Positions 26,218 through 34,242 of a stretch of 64,000 nt of DNA are shown here, in pieces; positions within the stretch are counted from its first letter, which is position 1, and every line of letters starts with the position of its first letter. Under the pieces are notes generated by a model that ran no database searches, was not told the origin of the DNA, and saw nothing but the letters and a program-made list of their open reading frames with translations. Source of the DNA: Turneriella sp. Its GTDB lineage: Bacteria; Spirochaetota; Leptospiria; Turneriellales; Turneriellaceae. The stretch is taken from the NCBI GenBank assembly GCA_019186965.1, contig JABARV010000017.1:124001-188000 (forward strand), read 5' to 3'. A program made the position numbers and the translations under genes.

Positions 26218-27304
26218 AAAAATAATTCCTGTAAAGTTGGGGCAGCGCTCGTACAAAATTGAATACGTAGAAAGTCTTGAAGGCATTCGCGATAAAGTTT
26301 CACCCATTAAAGGAAAAGAATTTGCGCTCATTGATTCTCGACTTGACGCTTTCCATGGAAAAAAATTACGAAAAGTTTTTACAAATTTTGAATTTTTAAT
26401 TGTGCCTTCTGGAGAAAGAAGTAAAAGTTTCTCTGTTTTAGAGAAAATTGCCAATACTCTCGTTAAAAAAGGTGCTACTCGCCACTCGCGCCTTTATGCT
26501 ATTGGGGGAGGGGTTGTTGGCGATCTTACAGGGTTTTTATCAGGCGTCTTTATGCGAGGCATACCTTTTATCCAAATCCCTACGACGCTTTTAGCAATGG
26601 TGGATTCCTCCGTTGGGGGAAAAACTGCGGTCAACATCGCCACGGGAAAAAACTTGGTTGGAATTTTCCACCAGCCGCAAGCAGTTTTTATTTTTCCGCA
26701 ATTTCTCGAAACTCTCCCTTTGCGCGAACTGTTGTGCGGTCTTTCCGAGTCGTTAAAGACTGCGCTTATCGCAGATAAAAAATTAGTTTCGTACTTAGAA
26801 AATTTCTCTTACACACAAAAAGAGCGTAATTTAGAATTTTTTACCTATCTTTCGGCAAAGTGCGTGGAGATTAAAGCTGCGATTGTGTCTAAAGACGAAA
26901 AAGAAGAAAATATACGTGCATACTTAAATTTTGGGCATACCCTTGCGCATGCTATCGAAACGAAACTGGAGTACAAAAAGTTACTCCATGGAGAAGCAGT
27001 ATCTATTGGGCAGCGCTTTGCCGCGTTACTTTCTCGCCGATTGGGGTATCTGTCGAATACAGATGAAATACGCATTGAAAATTTATTAGCCAAATACCAT
27101 CTGCCGCGTAGGCTTAAGAATGCGTTTCCTAAAGGAATAGACCCCAAAACGCTCGTTTCTCTTATGCGTGCGGACAAAAAGAATGTTCAGGCGGATATCC
27201 GCTTTGTCCTCCTCCAAAAACTGGGGAAAGCCTCGCTTCCCCAAAAGGTAGAAGAGCAAGAACTGCTTGCGAGCCTGAAAGAATTTCAAACGTTAGCACC
27301 ATAA
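26189..27304 (+). CDS. aroB: 3-dehydroquinate synthase
   Basis: AroB cyclises DAHP to 3-dehydroquinate in the shikimate pathway, using NAD and zinc. AIGGGVVGDLTGFLSGVFMRGI, IPTTLLAMVDSSVGGKTAVN and YLNFGHTLAHAIE are clear family signatures; the latter supplies zinc-binding His. The start is ambiguous: ATG 26189 overlaps argD by 29 bp, while ATT 26213 has an ideal Shine-Dalgarno and matches the start of homology. Length is about 371 or 363 residues, normal for the family. aroQ follows 40 bp downstream, so two shikimate enzymes sit together. Confidence 0.94.
   Translation: MCLSEGFPIKKIIPVKLGQRSYKIEYVESLEGIRDKVSPIKGKEFALIDSRLDAFHGKKLRKVFTNFEFLIVPSGERSKSFSVLEKIANTLVKKGATRHSRLYAIGGGVVGDLTGFLSGVFMRGIPFIQIPTTLLAMVDSSVGGKTAVNIATGKNLVGIFHQPQAVFIFPQFLETLPLRELLCGLSESLKTALIADKKLVSYLENFSYTQKERNLEFFTYLSAKCVEIKAAIVSKDEKEENIRAYLNFGHTLAHAIETKLEYKKLLHGEAVSIGQRFAALLSRRLGYLSNTDEIRIENLLAKYHLPRRLKNAFPKGIDPKTLVSLMRADKKNVQADIRFVLLQKLGKASLPQKVEEQELLASLKEFQTLAP
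26200..26215 (+). promoter_or_regulatory. Shine-Dalgarno pointing to an ATT start for aroB
   Basis: GGAGGG at 26200-26205 lies seven bases before ATT (26213-26215), the codon where AroB homology begins (IKKIIPVKLGQRSYKI). The only in-frame ATG, 26189, is upstream of this site, deeper within argD, and has no Shine-Dalgarno of its own. Confidence 0.45.
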
Positions 27305-27344
27305 AAATGTAAAGTCGGTAACATTGTTGTGCCGAGCTAACAGT

Positions 27345-27776
27345 ATGCGAATTTTAGTTGTAAACGGTCCTAACCTAAATCTATTAGGGAAAAGAGAAAG
27401 TTCTCATTATGGTACGCTTTCTCTTTTGCAATTGGAAGAAAAAATTCGAGAACATGTTGGTAAAAAGGCCGAACTCCTCTTTTTCCAGTCAAACCACGAA
27501 GGAGAAATTGTCGACTTTTTGCAAAGCCTCAAAGAAACAGACGCACTCATTCTCAATGCCGCTGCATTTACGCACACCTCGGTCGCGATACGCGACGCTC
27601 TTCTTGCGACAAAAACTCCATTTATTGAAGTACACCTTTCTAACGTGTACGCACGCGAAAGTTTTCGACAAAAATCGTATCTTTCGGATATTTCACGTGG
27701 AGTTATTTATGGGTTTGGAGCAGAAGGTTATCTTTTAGCAGCAGATTATTTTTTAAGGACACAGGCGACGCACTAA
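27345..27776 (+). CDS. aroQ: 3-dehydroquinate dehydratase, type II
   Basis: AroQ dehydrates 3-dehydroquinate, the step after AroB. The 143-residue chain shows NGPNLNLLGKRESSHYG (catalytic Tyr in the HYG), SNHEGEIVDFLQ, ILNAAAFTHTSVAIRDAL (the family's NPAAYTH variant) and HLSNVYARESFRQKS (substrate-binding His and Arg). A TTG at 27324 in frame would add seven residues; ATG 27345 fits the family better. It is followed 3 bp later by an unidentified gene on the same strand. Confidence 0.95.
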   Translation: MRILVVNGPNLNLLGKRESSHYGTLSLLQLEEKIREHVGKKAELLFFQSNHEGEIVDFLQSLKETDALILNAAAFTHTSVAIRDALLATKTPFIEVHLSNVYARESFRQKSYLSDISRGVIYGFGAEGYLLAADYFLRTQATH

Positions 27777-27779
27777 AAA

Positions 27780-28955
27780 ATGATTCAACAACCGCTTATC
27801 AGCAAAAGAAGCGAAGGGGTTTACGAACTTTCCGAAGCAGGGGTAGAGCGTGCATACCTTTTAACAATGCAGCGCCTTCTTGTACATTATGCACAGCAGG
27901 CGTTAAAAACTCCTCCTTCTGATGTACAGGCGCTTTCGCAAAAATTACCGGCGTTTACAGTACAAATTGTAAAAAAACTCGACGACTATTTTGATCAACT
28001 TCCACAGTTTGCAAACTTTATCAAAGAGCCAAACGCTGGACGTTTGGGTGCATATATTGGGCAAAATTTTATGCCACAACTTGAGAAGGTTAAGGAAAAA
28101 CTTCTCGAAACAGAAATTCCAAAATATAAAAGTGAATACGAGAATCCATACCGTGTACCTTCAAACGATTTATTAATGCTTTTTGCAAACGATTTTGTAG
28201 GAGCACCTCCTTTAACGTATAAACCGTTTGATCCTGAAGCCGAGGTAGAAGAAAAACTCAAGGCTGCCGAGCTTGTTCTTCCGGGAGAGGCCCCTGTAGG
28301 CTCTGGACCAAAACCGCAGCCGGGGGAAGTGCTCCTTAACCGGTATGCATCCGCATTTGTAACAGCACGTCCCTTAAGCTACGTTCCTAATACAGGGGAA
28401 TCTTTAGACGGCGAAGACGAAACGGCAAATATTCAGCAAGTGCCGCAACAAATAACCTTTCGTGCTTTCGTACAAATAATAAACGCTATTTCACGTTATA
28501 TAAAACAACAAGATAAAGCTGGATACGCTAAATTTTACCAAAGCCTTTCACCCCTTAACCAATCTGCATACACGTACTATACGCTCTTCCAAAAAGAAGC
28601 GCAAGGGCAGAGTGTTTCATGGTCAGAAGAAATCCACAAAGTTATGCAACGCGCAAACCTCGATGCAGGCGCGGCAAATAAACTTAAAGACGAAGTCGAA
28701 GCATACCGTAAAGTTTCGCAATCACTTTCGCGCGCGCTTGCGACCGGACAACAAAAGGGAATGGATGCATCGCTAACGCAAGGGCTATACGGGCAGCTTG
28801 TCGCTATTTTTGAGAACTCTGGAAACCTTGCCGAAAAAAGAACCGCGCTTAAAATGTCGCTCCTGCAAGTTACGGCACAAAGCGCAAAAGAAGCAATTAC
28901 CCAAATACTTGCACCGCAGCTCGAAGAACTCGAAGGCCTTTACGGCATCGGCTGA
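27780..28955 (+). CDS. Conserved-looking protein of unknown function
   Basis: I do not recognise this 391-residue protein. It has no signal peptide or membrane segment and is rich in Gln, Ala and Tyr. The N-terminal half (about 1-130) and the C-terminal half (about 220-391) are helical, joined by a proline-rich region around GEAPVGSGPKPQPGEV. Two similar phrases, NDLLMLFANDFVGAPPLTYKPFDPE and LLNRYASAFVTARPLSYVPNTGE, suggest an internal duplication of a short motif. It starts 3 bp after aroQ, and its stop overlaps the next start by one base (TGATG), so coupling to the MrfB-like exonuclease is likely. Confidence 0.65.
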   Translation: MIQQPLISKRSEGVYELSEAGVERAYLLTMQRLLVHYAQQALKTPPSDVQALSQKLPAFTVQIVKKLDDYFDQLPQFANFIKEPNAGRLGAYIGQNFMPQLEKVKEKLLETEIPKYKSEYENPYRVPSNDLLMLFANDFVGAPPLTYKPFDPEAEVEEKLKAAELVLPGEAPVGSGPKPQPGEVLLNRYASAFVTARPLSYVPNTGESLDGEDETANIQQVPQQITFRAFVQIINAISRYIKQQDKAGYAKFYQSLSPLNQSAYTYYTLFQKEAQGQSVSWSEEIHKVMQRANLDAGAANKLKDEVEAYRKVSQSLSRALATGQQKGMDASLTQGLYGQLVAIFENSGNLAEKRTALKMSLLQVTAQSAKEAITQILAPQLEELEGLYGIG

Positions 28956-30004
28956 TGCATCTTGAAGAAAGACTACGTGCGTATGGCTTAAAAGCAAAAG
29001 CTGTACACGAGAAAAATGGAGTATATCGGGAGAATATTTCGCATTTTCATTTTAGTGCACACCCTATTTCAAACGAAAGCGCAAGGCTTCCCTCGACACT
29101 TGCTATAAATTTCTATGAAGATCTTAATCGGGATGATTTTCTTTTTTTCGATTTAGAAAGTACAGGATTAGGTTCAAGCGAACAAGTTTATCCTTTTCTT
29201 ATTGGTTATGCAAACGCCGGCAATACAGGCGCAAATTTAACAATCCTTTTTGCTAATACTCCAGCCGATGAAAAAGATATTCTAGCTAATTTTTTAAGCG
29301 TCACTCAAGAGAAGGTTCTTGTTTCTTTTAATGGAAAATCGTTCGATTTACCGCTCATCCTACGCCGTGCAGAAAAATATAACTTATTAGGGTATAAAAA
29401 GCCAAAAGCACACCTCGACCTTTACCATATTATCCGTCGTATCTATCCAGAAAAACCAGCGCGGCTAATCGATGCTGAAAGTCGTCTTTTAAATTTTTCC
29501 CGTACAGACGATTTAAACGGAAGCGAAGTTGCTCAGGCGTATTTTGAATTTTTACAATTTAATAATGGGCTACTTAAAGATAAAATCATTACACACAACA
29601 CGTGGGATATCCTATCGCTTATAAACCTTACTACGAAAATTTCTACTGCGTTTAAAAGCGCACGTGAGGGGAGAGTACTGTGGGCGTATAAAATACACCG
29701 TGACAAGAGCGCAGATAATTTACAGAAAAAAAAATTACTTATAAAAGAAGGCACTATACGCGATGAGAAAGATGAATATGCATTGGGAAAAATTTTTCGG
29801 CATGAAAAAGATTACCGCCGTGCCGCGAGGCATTTTATTTTATCTTATCGCTTAGGTTATGCAAGTGCCGTTGTAGACGCAGTCCGTGCGCTTAAACGCT
29901 TGGGTAAGCATAGAAGCGCTGTACACCTTGCGCAGTACGCGTTAAAGTACGAAGATGAACGCGTACAGCGCCACCTTGTACGTTATGCCGCTACACCTTC
30001 TTAG
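28955..30004 (+). CDS. mrfB: MrfB/YprB-like RNase H-fold exonuclease with TPR tail
   Basis: Residues 60-230 show the RNase_H_2 (YprB) fold: FFDLESTGLG with Asp66 and Glu68, VLVSFNGKSFDLPLILRRAEKY, HLDLYHIIRRIYP, and THNTWDILSLINL near the end of the domain. These are DEDD-type exonuclease landmarks. The C-terminal 90 residues are TPR-like (ALGKIFRHEKDYRRAARHF, ALKRLGKHRSAVHLAQYALKY). In Bacillus MrfB acts with helicase MrfA in mitomycin-lesion repair, and an MrfA C-terminus lies at the start of this window. It overlaps the preceding gene by 1 bp and the convergent acnD by 14 bp. Confidence 0.8.
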   Translation: MHLEERLRAYGLKAKAVHEKNGVYRENISHFHFSAHPISNESARLPSTLAINFYEDLNRDDFLFFDLESTGLGSSEQVYPFLIGYANAGNTGANLTILFANTPADEKDILANFLSVTQEKVLVSFNGKSFDLPLILRRAEKYNLLGYKKPKAHLDLYHIIRRIYPEKPARLIDAESRLLNFSRTDDLNGSEVAQAYFEFLQFNNGLLKDKIITHNTWDILSLINLTTKISTAFKSAREGRVLWAYKIHRDKSADNLQKKKLLIKEGTIRDEKDEYALGKIFRHEKDYRRAARHFILSYRLGYASAVVDAVRALKRLGKHRSAVHLAQYALKYEDERVQRHLVRYAATPS

Positions 30005-32582
30005 AAAAAACGTCGTTTACAAAGCGCGGTAAAATCCCTCCCGCTTCGTACGTTTCTACATCCGCCTGCGTATCTAAACGGGAATCCATGGGGACGCGTA
30101 GCTTTTCTCCATTTTTGCGCTCGATAACGAGTGTAAGCTCTGAACGTGGAGCAATTTTTCCTTCGACGGAATAAAGTTCGGTGCCATCCAAGTTTAATGT
30201 TTTGCGGTTTGTCCCTGCCTTAAACTGTAGAGGCAAAACACCCATGCCAACAAGGTTGGTGCGGTGGATGCGCTCAAACCCTTCTGCAGCGATAACTTCG
30301 ACACCCGCTAAGCGAACGCCTTTAGCTGCCCAGTCACGCGACGAACCTTGCCCGTAATCGGCACCCGCAATAATAATAAGCGGTTGCTCCCTGTTCATAT
30401 AAGTTTCAATGGCTTCCCACATACGCATTACCTTTCCCTCGGGTTCAACGCGTGCTAAAGAACCTTGCTTTACACTTCCTTTTTCGTCCAAAACCATTTC
30501 GTTAAATAATTTTGGGTTTGCAAATGTTGCCCGTTGTGCCGTTAGGTGGTCGCCCCTGTGCGTTGCGTACGAATTGTAATCTTCCTCTGGAACTCCCATC
30601 TTGGTAAGGTATTCGCCCGCAGCGCTCGTGGGTAAAATTGCATTTGAAGGAGATAGGTGGTCAGTTGTAATGTTATCTCCCAAAATTGCAAGGGGACGTA
30701 AGTTTTTGAGCAAAGGTTTTTTAGCAAGTGCGCCTTCCCAATAGGGGGGGCATCGGATGTACGTCGATTTGGGGCGCCATTCATAAAGCGGATTAATTTT
30801 TTTTCCTGAATGCTTATGCGGTGCAAACATAGGATCGTATACCGCACGGAACATCTCGGGTTTAACACTTTTTTTAACAACAGCGTCAATTTCCTCATCG
30901 CTGGGCCAAATATCTTTGAGGTATATAGGATTTCCTTTAGCGTCATGCCCCAAAGGATCTTTCTCAATATCTAAACGTATTGTTCCTGCAATTGCGTATG
31001 CAACGGTAAGTGCAGGGGAGGCTAAAAACGCTTGCTTTGCGTAAGGATGAATTCTGCCGTCAAAGTTCCTATTCCCAGAAAGAACAGCTACAACGAAAAG
31101 ATCGCGATCGATAATTTCTTTTTGGATTTTAGGATCAAGCGCTCCGCTCATTCCATTGCAGGTTGTGCATGCAAATGCGACAATTCCAAAACCTAGCTTC
31201 TCAAGCTCTGGTAAAAGATTTGCTTCTTTAAGATAAAGCTCCACCGCTTTAGACCCGGGAGCAAGAGATGATTTAACCCAAGGTTTACGCAAAAGTCCTT
31301 TCGCGTTTGCGTTACGCGCCAAAAGCGCTGCCGAAATTACGTTACGCGGGTTAGATGTATTTGTGCAACTTGTAATTGCCGCAATGATAACAGCGCCATC
31401 GGGCATAAGTCCCGCTTCTTCTTTCCAGTCTTTTGCGATGCCTTTGTCGTGGAGATCGGTTGTGCTTACACGCTTGTGTGGGTTCGATGGGCCTGCAAGG
31501 GTACGGCGGATGGTTGAAAGGTCAAATTTTAGGACTCGTTCGTAATGCACATTCTTCAACGTATCTGCCCACAGGCCAGTTGCTTTCGCATACGCTTCGA
31601 CAAGTTTTATGTTTTCTTCGCTGCGTCCCGTGAGGCGTAAATAGTCGAGCGTTTGTTGGTCGATAAAAAACATCGCTGCGGTAGCGCCGTACTCTGGAGT
31701 CATGTTGGTAATGGTTGCCCTATCACCAATAGTCATGTGCGGAACTCCCTCGCCAAAAAATTCTACGTGTGCAGAGACAACTTTCTCTTTGCGTAAAAAT
31801 TCCGTTAGGTAGAGGACAATATCTGTTGCTGTTGTACCCGCGCTGGGTTTCCCTGTAAGCTCAACCCCAACGATATCGGGAACGCGAAGATACGAAGGAT
31901 GGCCAAGCATCACGCTTTCTGCTTCAAGGCCACCGACGCCGATGGCGAGTACTCCTAAAGAGTCTACATGCGGCGTGTGGCTGTCGGTTCCAACCATTGT
32001 ATCTAAGAATGCAACACCATCTTTTGCAAAAACAACAGGAGACATTTTCTCCAGATTGATCTGGTGCATAATTCCATTTCCGGGAGGAATAACTTCCATG
32101 TTCTCGAATGCTTCTTTTGTCCAGTTGATGAAATGGAAGCGGTCGTCGTTACGGCGATCTTCGATTGCACGATTTTTTTGGAATGCATCTTTTTCAAAGC
32201 CTGCGTGTTCTACTGCAAGAGAGTGGTCTACAATAAGTTGCGTAGGCACAACGGGATTAACTTTGGTAGGGTCGCCTCCTTTTTTAGCGATTGCCTCGCG
32301 TAGCCCTGCAAGATCGACAAGAGCGGTTTGCCCCAGTATGTCGTGGCTTACAACGCGTGCTGGATACCACGGAAAATCCATGTCACGTTTAAGGTGTATT
32401 AGCTGGCCTAAATATTCTTTGGCATGTTCTGGTTCTGCTTTGCGTACAATATTTTCAGCAAAAAGCCGCGCCGTATACGACATTTTCTCAAAGGCGTCGG
32501 GCTCAATATCGTTAACAGCCTCGCGGACATCAAAAAAATCGAGGGATGTTCCCGGTAATTTTTTTCGGTATTTAGTGTTCAT
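29991..32582 (-). CDS. acnD: AcnD-type Fe/S-dependent 2-methylisocitrate dehydratase / aconitase
   Basis: The 863-residue enzyme belongs to the aconitase family and matches the AcnD branch more than AcnA: FFDVREAVNDIEPDAFEKM, FEKDAFQKNRAIEDRRNDDRF and NGIMHQINLEKMSP. The 4Fe-4S cysteines lie in AITSCTNTSNPRN and FACTTCNGMSG. The swivel domain has IIAGADYGQGSSRDWAAKG. AcnD normally works with PrpF in the methylcitrate cycle of propionate breakdown, beside prpB and prpC, which are not here. It may also serve as the TCA aconitase; the sequence alone cannot tell. It overlaps gntR in an ATGA and is probably controlled by it. Confidence 0.9.
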   Translation of the reverse strand: MNTKYRKKLPGTSLDFFDVREAVNDIEPDAFEKMSYTARLFAENIVRKAEPEHAKEYLGQLIHLKRDMDFPWYPARVVSHDILGQTALVDLAGLREAIAKKGGDPTKVNPVVPTQLIVDHSLAVEHAGFEKDAFQKNRAIEDRRNDDRFHFINWTKEAFENMEVIPPGNGIMHQINLEKMSPVVFAKDGVAFLDTMVGTDSHTPHVDSLGVLAIGVGGLEAESVMLGHPSYLRVPDIVGVELTGKPSAGTTATDIVLYLTEFLRKEKVVSAHVEFFGEGVPHMTIGDRATITNMTPEYGATAAMFFIDQQTLDYLRLTGRSEENIKLVEAYAKATGLWADTLKNVHYERVLKFDLSTIRRTLAGPSNPHKRVSTTDLHDKGIAKDWKEEAGLMPDGAVIIAAITSCTNTSNPRNVISAALLARNANAKGLLRKPWVKSSLAPGSKAVELYLKEANLLPELEKLGFGIVAFACTTCNGMSGALDPKIQKEIIDRDLFVVAVLSGNRNFDGRIHPYAKQAFLASPALTVAYAIAGTIRLDIEKDPLGHDAKGNPIYLKDIWPSDEEIDAVVKKSVKPEMFRAVYDPMFAPHKHSGKKINPLYEWRPKSTYIRCPPYWEGALAKKPLLKNLRPLAILGDNITTDHLSPSNAILPTSAAGEYLTKMGVPEEDYNSYATHRGDHLTAQRATFANPKLFNEMVLDEKGSVKQGSLARVEPEGKVMRMWEAIETYMNREQPLIIIAGADYGQGSSRDWAAKGVRLAGVEVIAAEGFERIHRTNLVGMGVLPLQFKAGTNRKTLNLDGTELYSVEGKIAPRSELTLVIERKNGEKLRVPMDSRLDTQADVETYEAGGILPRFVNDVFSKKV

Positions 32583-33238
32583 TTCGTCTCCTTTAACTTG
32601 TTTTCTATTTCTTTTCTTGTAAATGCTATATGCCGCCGCATTAGGATTTCAGCAAGTTCAGTATCGTGCGATTCAATCGCTTCGACAATGCGCAAGTGCT
32701 CATTAAATGCCGTCGTAACACGTGGGCCAGCCATACCCAACTGTACGCGGTACATGCGCGTTATGTGGTAAATGCCATCCATCAAGAGATCAATCAGTAG
32801 TTTGTTTTTGCTGCCTTGCAAAATACGGTAATGGAAATCCACATCGCCGTCTTCTTGGTAGTATTTGGCGCCGTTACCAATTTGGAGCGCATGCTGCGAA
32901 AGCAGTTTTTTTAACGATTGGATTTCGTGCGCATCCATGTAGAGTGCGGCAAGACGCGCCGCCATACCTTCGAGTGTTTCACGGATTTCGTAAAGCTCGG
33001 CGAGGCGTGGTAGCGAAAGCGGAACAACGCGTGCACCCACATTCGGCGTGCGTTCGATTAGTCGCAGGGCTTCGAGACGGCTTATAGCTTCACGGATAAC
33101 CGCACGGCTAACCATAAACCGTGTCGCAAGTTCAACTTCGTTGAGTTTTGAACCTGCTGGAATTTCCCCTTCAACGATTGTATGCCGTAGTTTCTGGAAT
33201 ACTTTATCAGCAGTTGTTTGCGCTAGAATTTTCACCAT
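32579..33238 (-). CDS. GntR-family (FCD-type) transcriptional regulator
   Basis: The 219-residue protein has an N-terminal winged helix (FQKLRHTIVEGEIPAGSKLNEVELATRFMVSRAVIREAISRLEALRLIERTPNVGARV) typical of GntR, quoted here by its segments at residues 14-69. A helical FCD ligand domain follows, with metal-binding-style residues in DVDFHYRIL and FNEHLRIVEAIESHD. GntR regulators of this type often control methylcitrate genes together with acnD. The stop overlaps acnD (ATGA). The perfect palindrome ATTGTCGACAAT ends 2 bp before its ATG, so autoregulation is very likely. Confidence 0.9.
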   Translation of the reverse strand: MVKILAQTTADKVFQKLRHTIVEGEIPAGSKLNEVELATRFMVSRAVIREAISRLEALRLIERTPNVGARVVPLSLPRLAELYEIRETLEGMAARLAALYMDAHEIQSLKKLLSQHALQIGNGAKYYQEDGDVDFHYRILQGSKNKLLIDLLMDGIYHITRMYRVQLGMAGPRVTTAFNEHLRIVEAIESHDTELAEILMRRHIAFTRKEIENKLKETK

Positions 33239-33240
33239 TG

Positions 33241-33252
33241 ATTGTCGACAAT
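33241..33252. promoter_or_regulatory. Palindromic operator 1 (ATTGTCGACAAT)
   Basis: This perfect 12-bp palindrome lies immediately upstream of the gntR start codon, so a bound repressor would block the start region. Its centre is 52 bp (about five helical turns) from the identical second site. The size and symmetry suit a GntR dimer. Confidence 0.8.
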
Positions 33253-33280
33253 ATAGCCTACATCCTCCAAGAAGGCTATA
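33252..33280. repeat. Inverted repeat between the two operators
   Basis: TATAGCCT (33252-33259) and AGGCTATA (33273-33280) are perfect inverted 8-mers separated by 13 bp. They fill the space between the two identical palindromes and may be another protein site or a small hairpin. Confidence 0.6.
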
Positions 33281-33292
33281 AAAAATCGCTGT

Positions 33293-33304
33293 ATTGTCGA
33301 CAAT
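33293..33304. promoter_or_regulatory. Palindromic operator 2 (ATTGTCGACAAT)
   Basis: This is an exact copy of operator 1. On the plus strand a GTG at 33308 follows after 3 bp and opens a 55-codon frame. Confidence 0.8.
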
Positions 33305-33307
33305 TTA

Positions 33308-33475
33308 GTGTACGAGCGTGGATTATCTCAAGTGCTCAGCCACGGCGGTTGTGGTGCTGCTGTGAAGCCGCATTTTTTGGCGTGCTTGGGCGCAGCAGTG
33401 GTAGCGCCTATGATTTTTTTCTTGGGGCAATTTTCGAGCGCGATTGGTTATTGGGTTTTTATTTGGTATGTGTGA
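33308..33475 (+). CDS. Possible small membrane protein
   Basis: From GTG 33308 a 55-codon frame runs to TGA 33473-33475. Its second half reads as a membrane helix (AAVVAPMIFFLGQFSS then AIGYWVFIWYV). The base composition is more GC-rich than the flanks. It starts right beside operator 2, divergent from gntR. There is no Shine-Dalgarno and no family match that I know, and other frames of the same stretch are also open. It could instead be the decayed end of a transporter gene. Confidence 0.25.
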   Translation: MYERGLSQVLSHGGCGAAVKPHFLACLGAAVVAPMIFFLGQFSSAIGYWVFIWYV

Positions 33476-33524
33476 GATCAAAGAAATTGACGGCAATTTT
33501 TTTGAGGGGGATTGACGGAACCTT

Positions 33525-34100
33525 TCATCCTATAAAATTCTTCAACCATTTTGCCGCATTTTCCCCTTTATTTGCTTCGTCGATAACAACCGGCGGCAAA
33601 GTAGTGGTATTTAATTGCCACTCCAAATTTATCTTCTTACACTCTTCTATTGTTTTTTCTACTGCATTGGGTAAAGCCGCCAAGTCGTTCACGGCAGGCA
33701 ATAGAGAAAGCCCAGAAATCATGGCGTTATCCAAACCGTCGAATGCCGTGCGTACATCGTTCTTGTAAAGTACCACCGGCTTACCCAAGGCAAACGCTAT
33801 CCCCGCTTCAACGCACGCACCTTCGTCGGGTACGCGGCCGTTCATGTTCATCACCAACGCATCGCACCGGTAAACTAATTGGTGCAGATCATAGCGAAAA
33901 ACACTACGATCGGCGAGTTTGTTCAAACCGAACGCTGCAATGTTTAGCGGCGAATGCAATAACGGCATAAATACATTTTCTAAACCGTCGCGTTGCGGTA
34001 GAAAGGTCTCATACCCCGCCGCCGACAACATGCTCTCAATCGCTCGCATCGTTTCTCGCTCTTCGGGTGAAAATAAAGGGCCTGAGCAATAAATTTTCAT
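33525..34100 (-). CDS. Nucleoside 2-deoxyribosyltransferase family protein
   Basis: The 191-residue protein begins MKIYCSGPLFSPEERETMRAIES and has FLPQRDGLE, CDALVMNMNGRVPDEGACVEAGIAFALGKPVVLYKND. Together these are the nucleotide-binding and catalytic-Glu pattern of PF05014 (DGACVEAG-like). Such enzymes exchange or hydrolyse bases on deoxynucleosides or deoxynucleotides. The substrate here is open; DNPH1/RCL-like hydrolysis is possible. A TATAGC box lies within 12 bp of the ATG, so a leaderless message is possible. It is divergent from the SNF2 gene. Confidence 0.82.
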   Translation of the reverse strand: MKIYCSGPLFSPEERETMRAIESMLSAAGYETFLPQRDGLENVFMPLLHSPLNIAAFGLNKLADRSVFRYDLHQLVYRCDALVMNMNGRVPDEGACVEAGIAFALGKPVVLYKNDVRTAFDGLDNAMISGLSLLPAVNDLAALPNAVEKTIEECKKINLEWQLNTTTLPPVVIDEANKGENAAKWLKNFIG

Positions 34101-34242
34101 GATACGCTATAATCACAAAAACGTTAGAGTTTGAAAAGTAAAACTTTGCTCTTTATTTTGGTTCACAAGTTCCGGCCTACCCACCCCCCAAATACCGTAT
34201 TTCCATTTTACGTAATAATGCGCCACTGTATTATGTCTCTTC

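Noticed and set aside
31942-32622. 226-codon plus-strand frame opposite acnD
   Set aside because: It is serine- and arginine-rich antisense to a clear acnD and has no family features.
33148-33768. 206-codon plus-strand frame across the gntR promoter
   Set aside because: It overlaps gntR and the deoxyribosyltransferase on the opposite strand and shows no protein-like pattern apart from the short segment reported separately.
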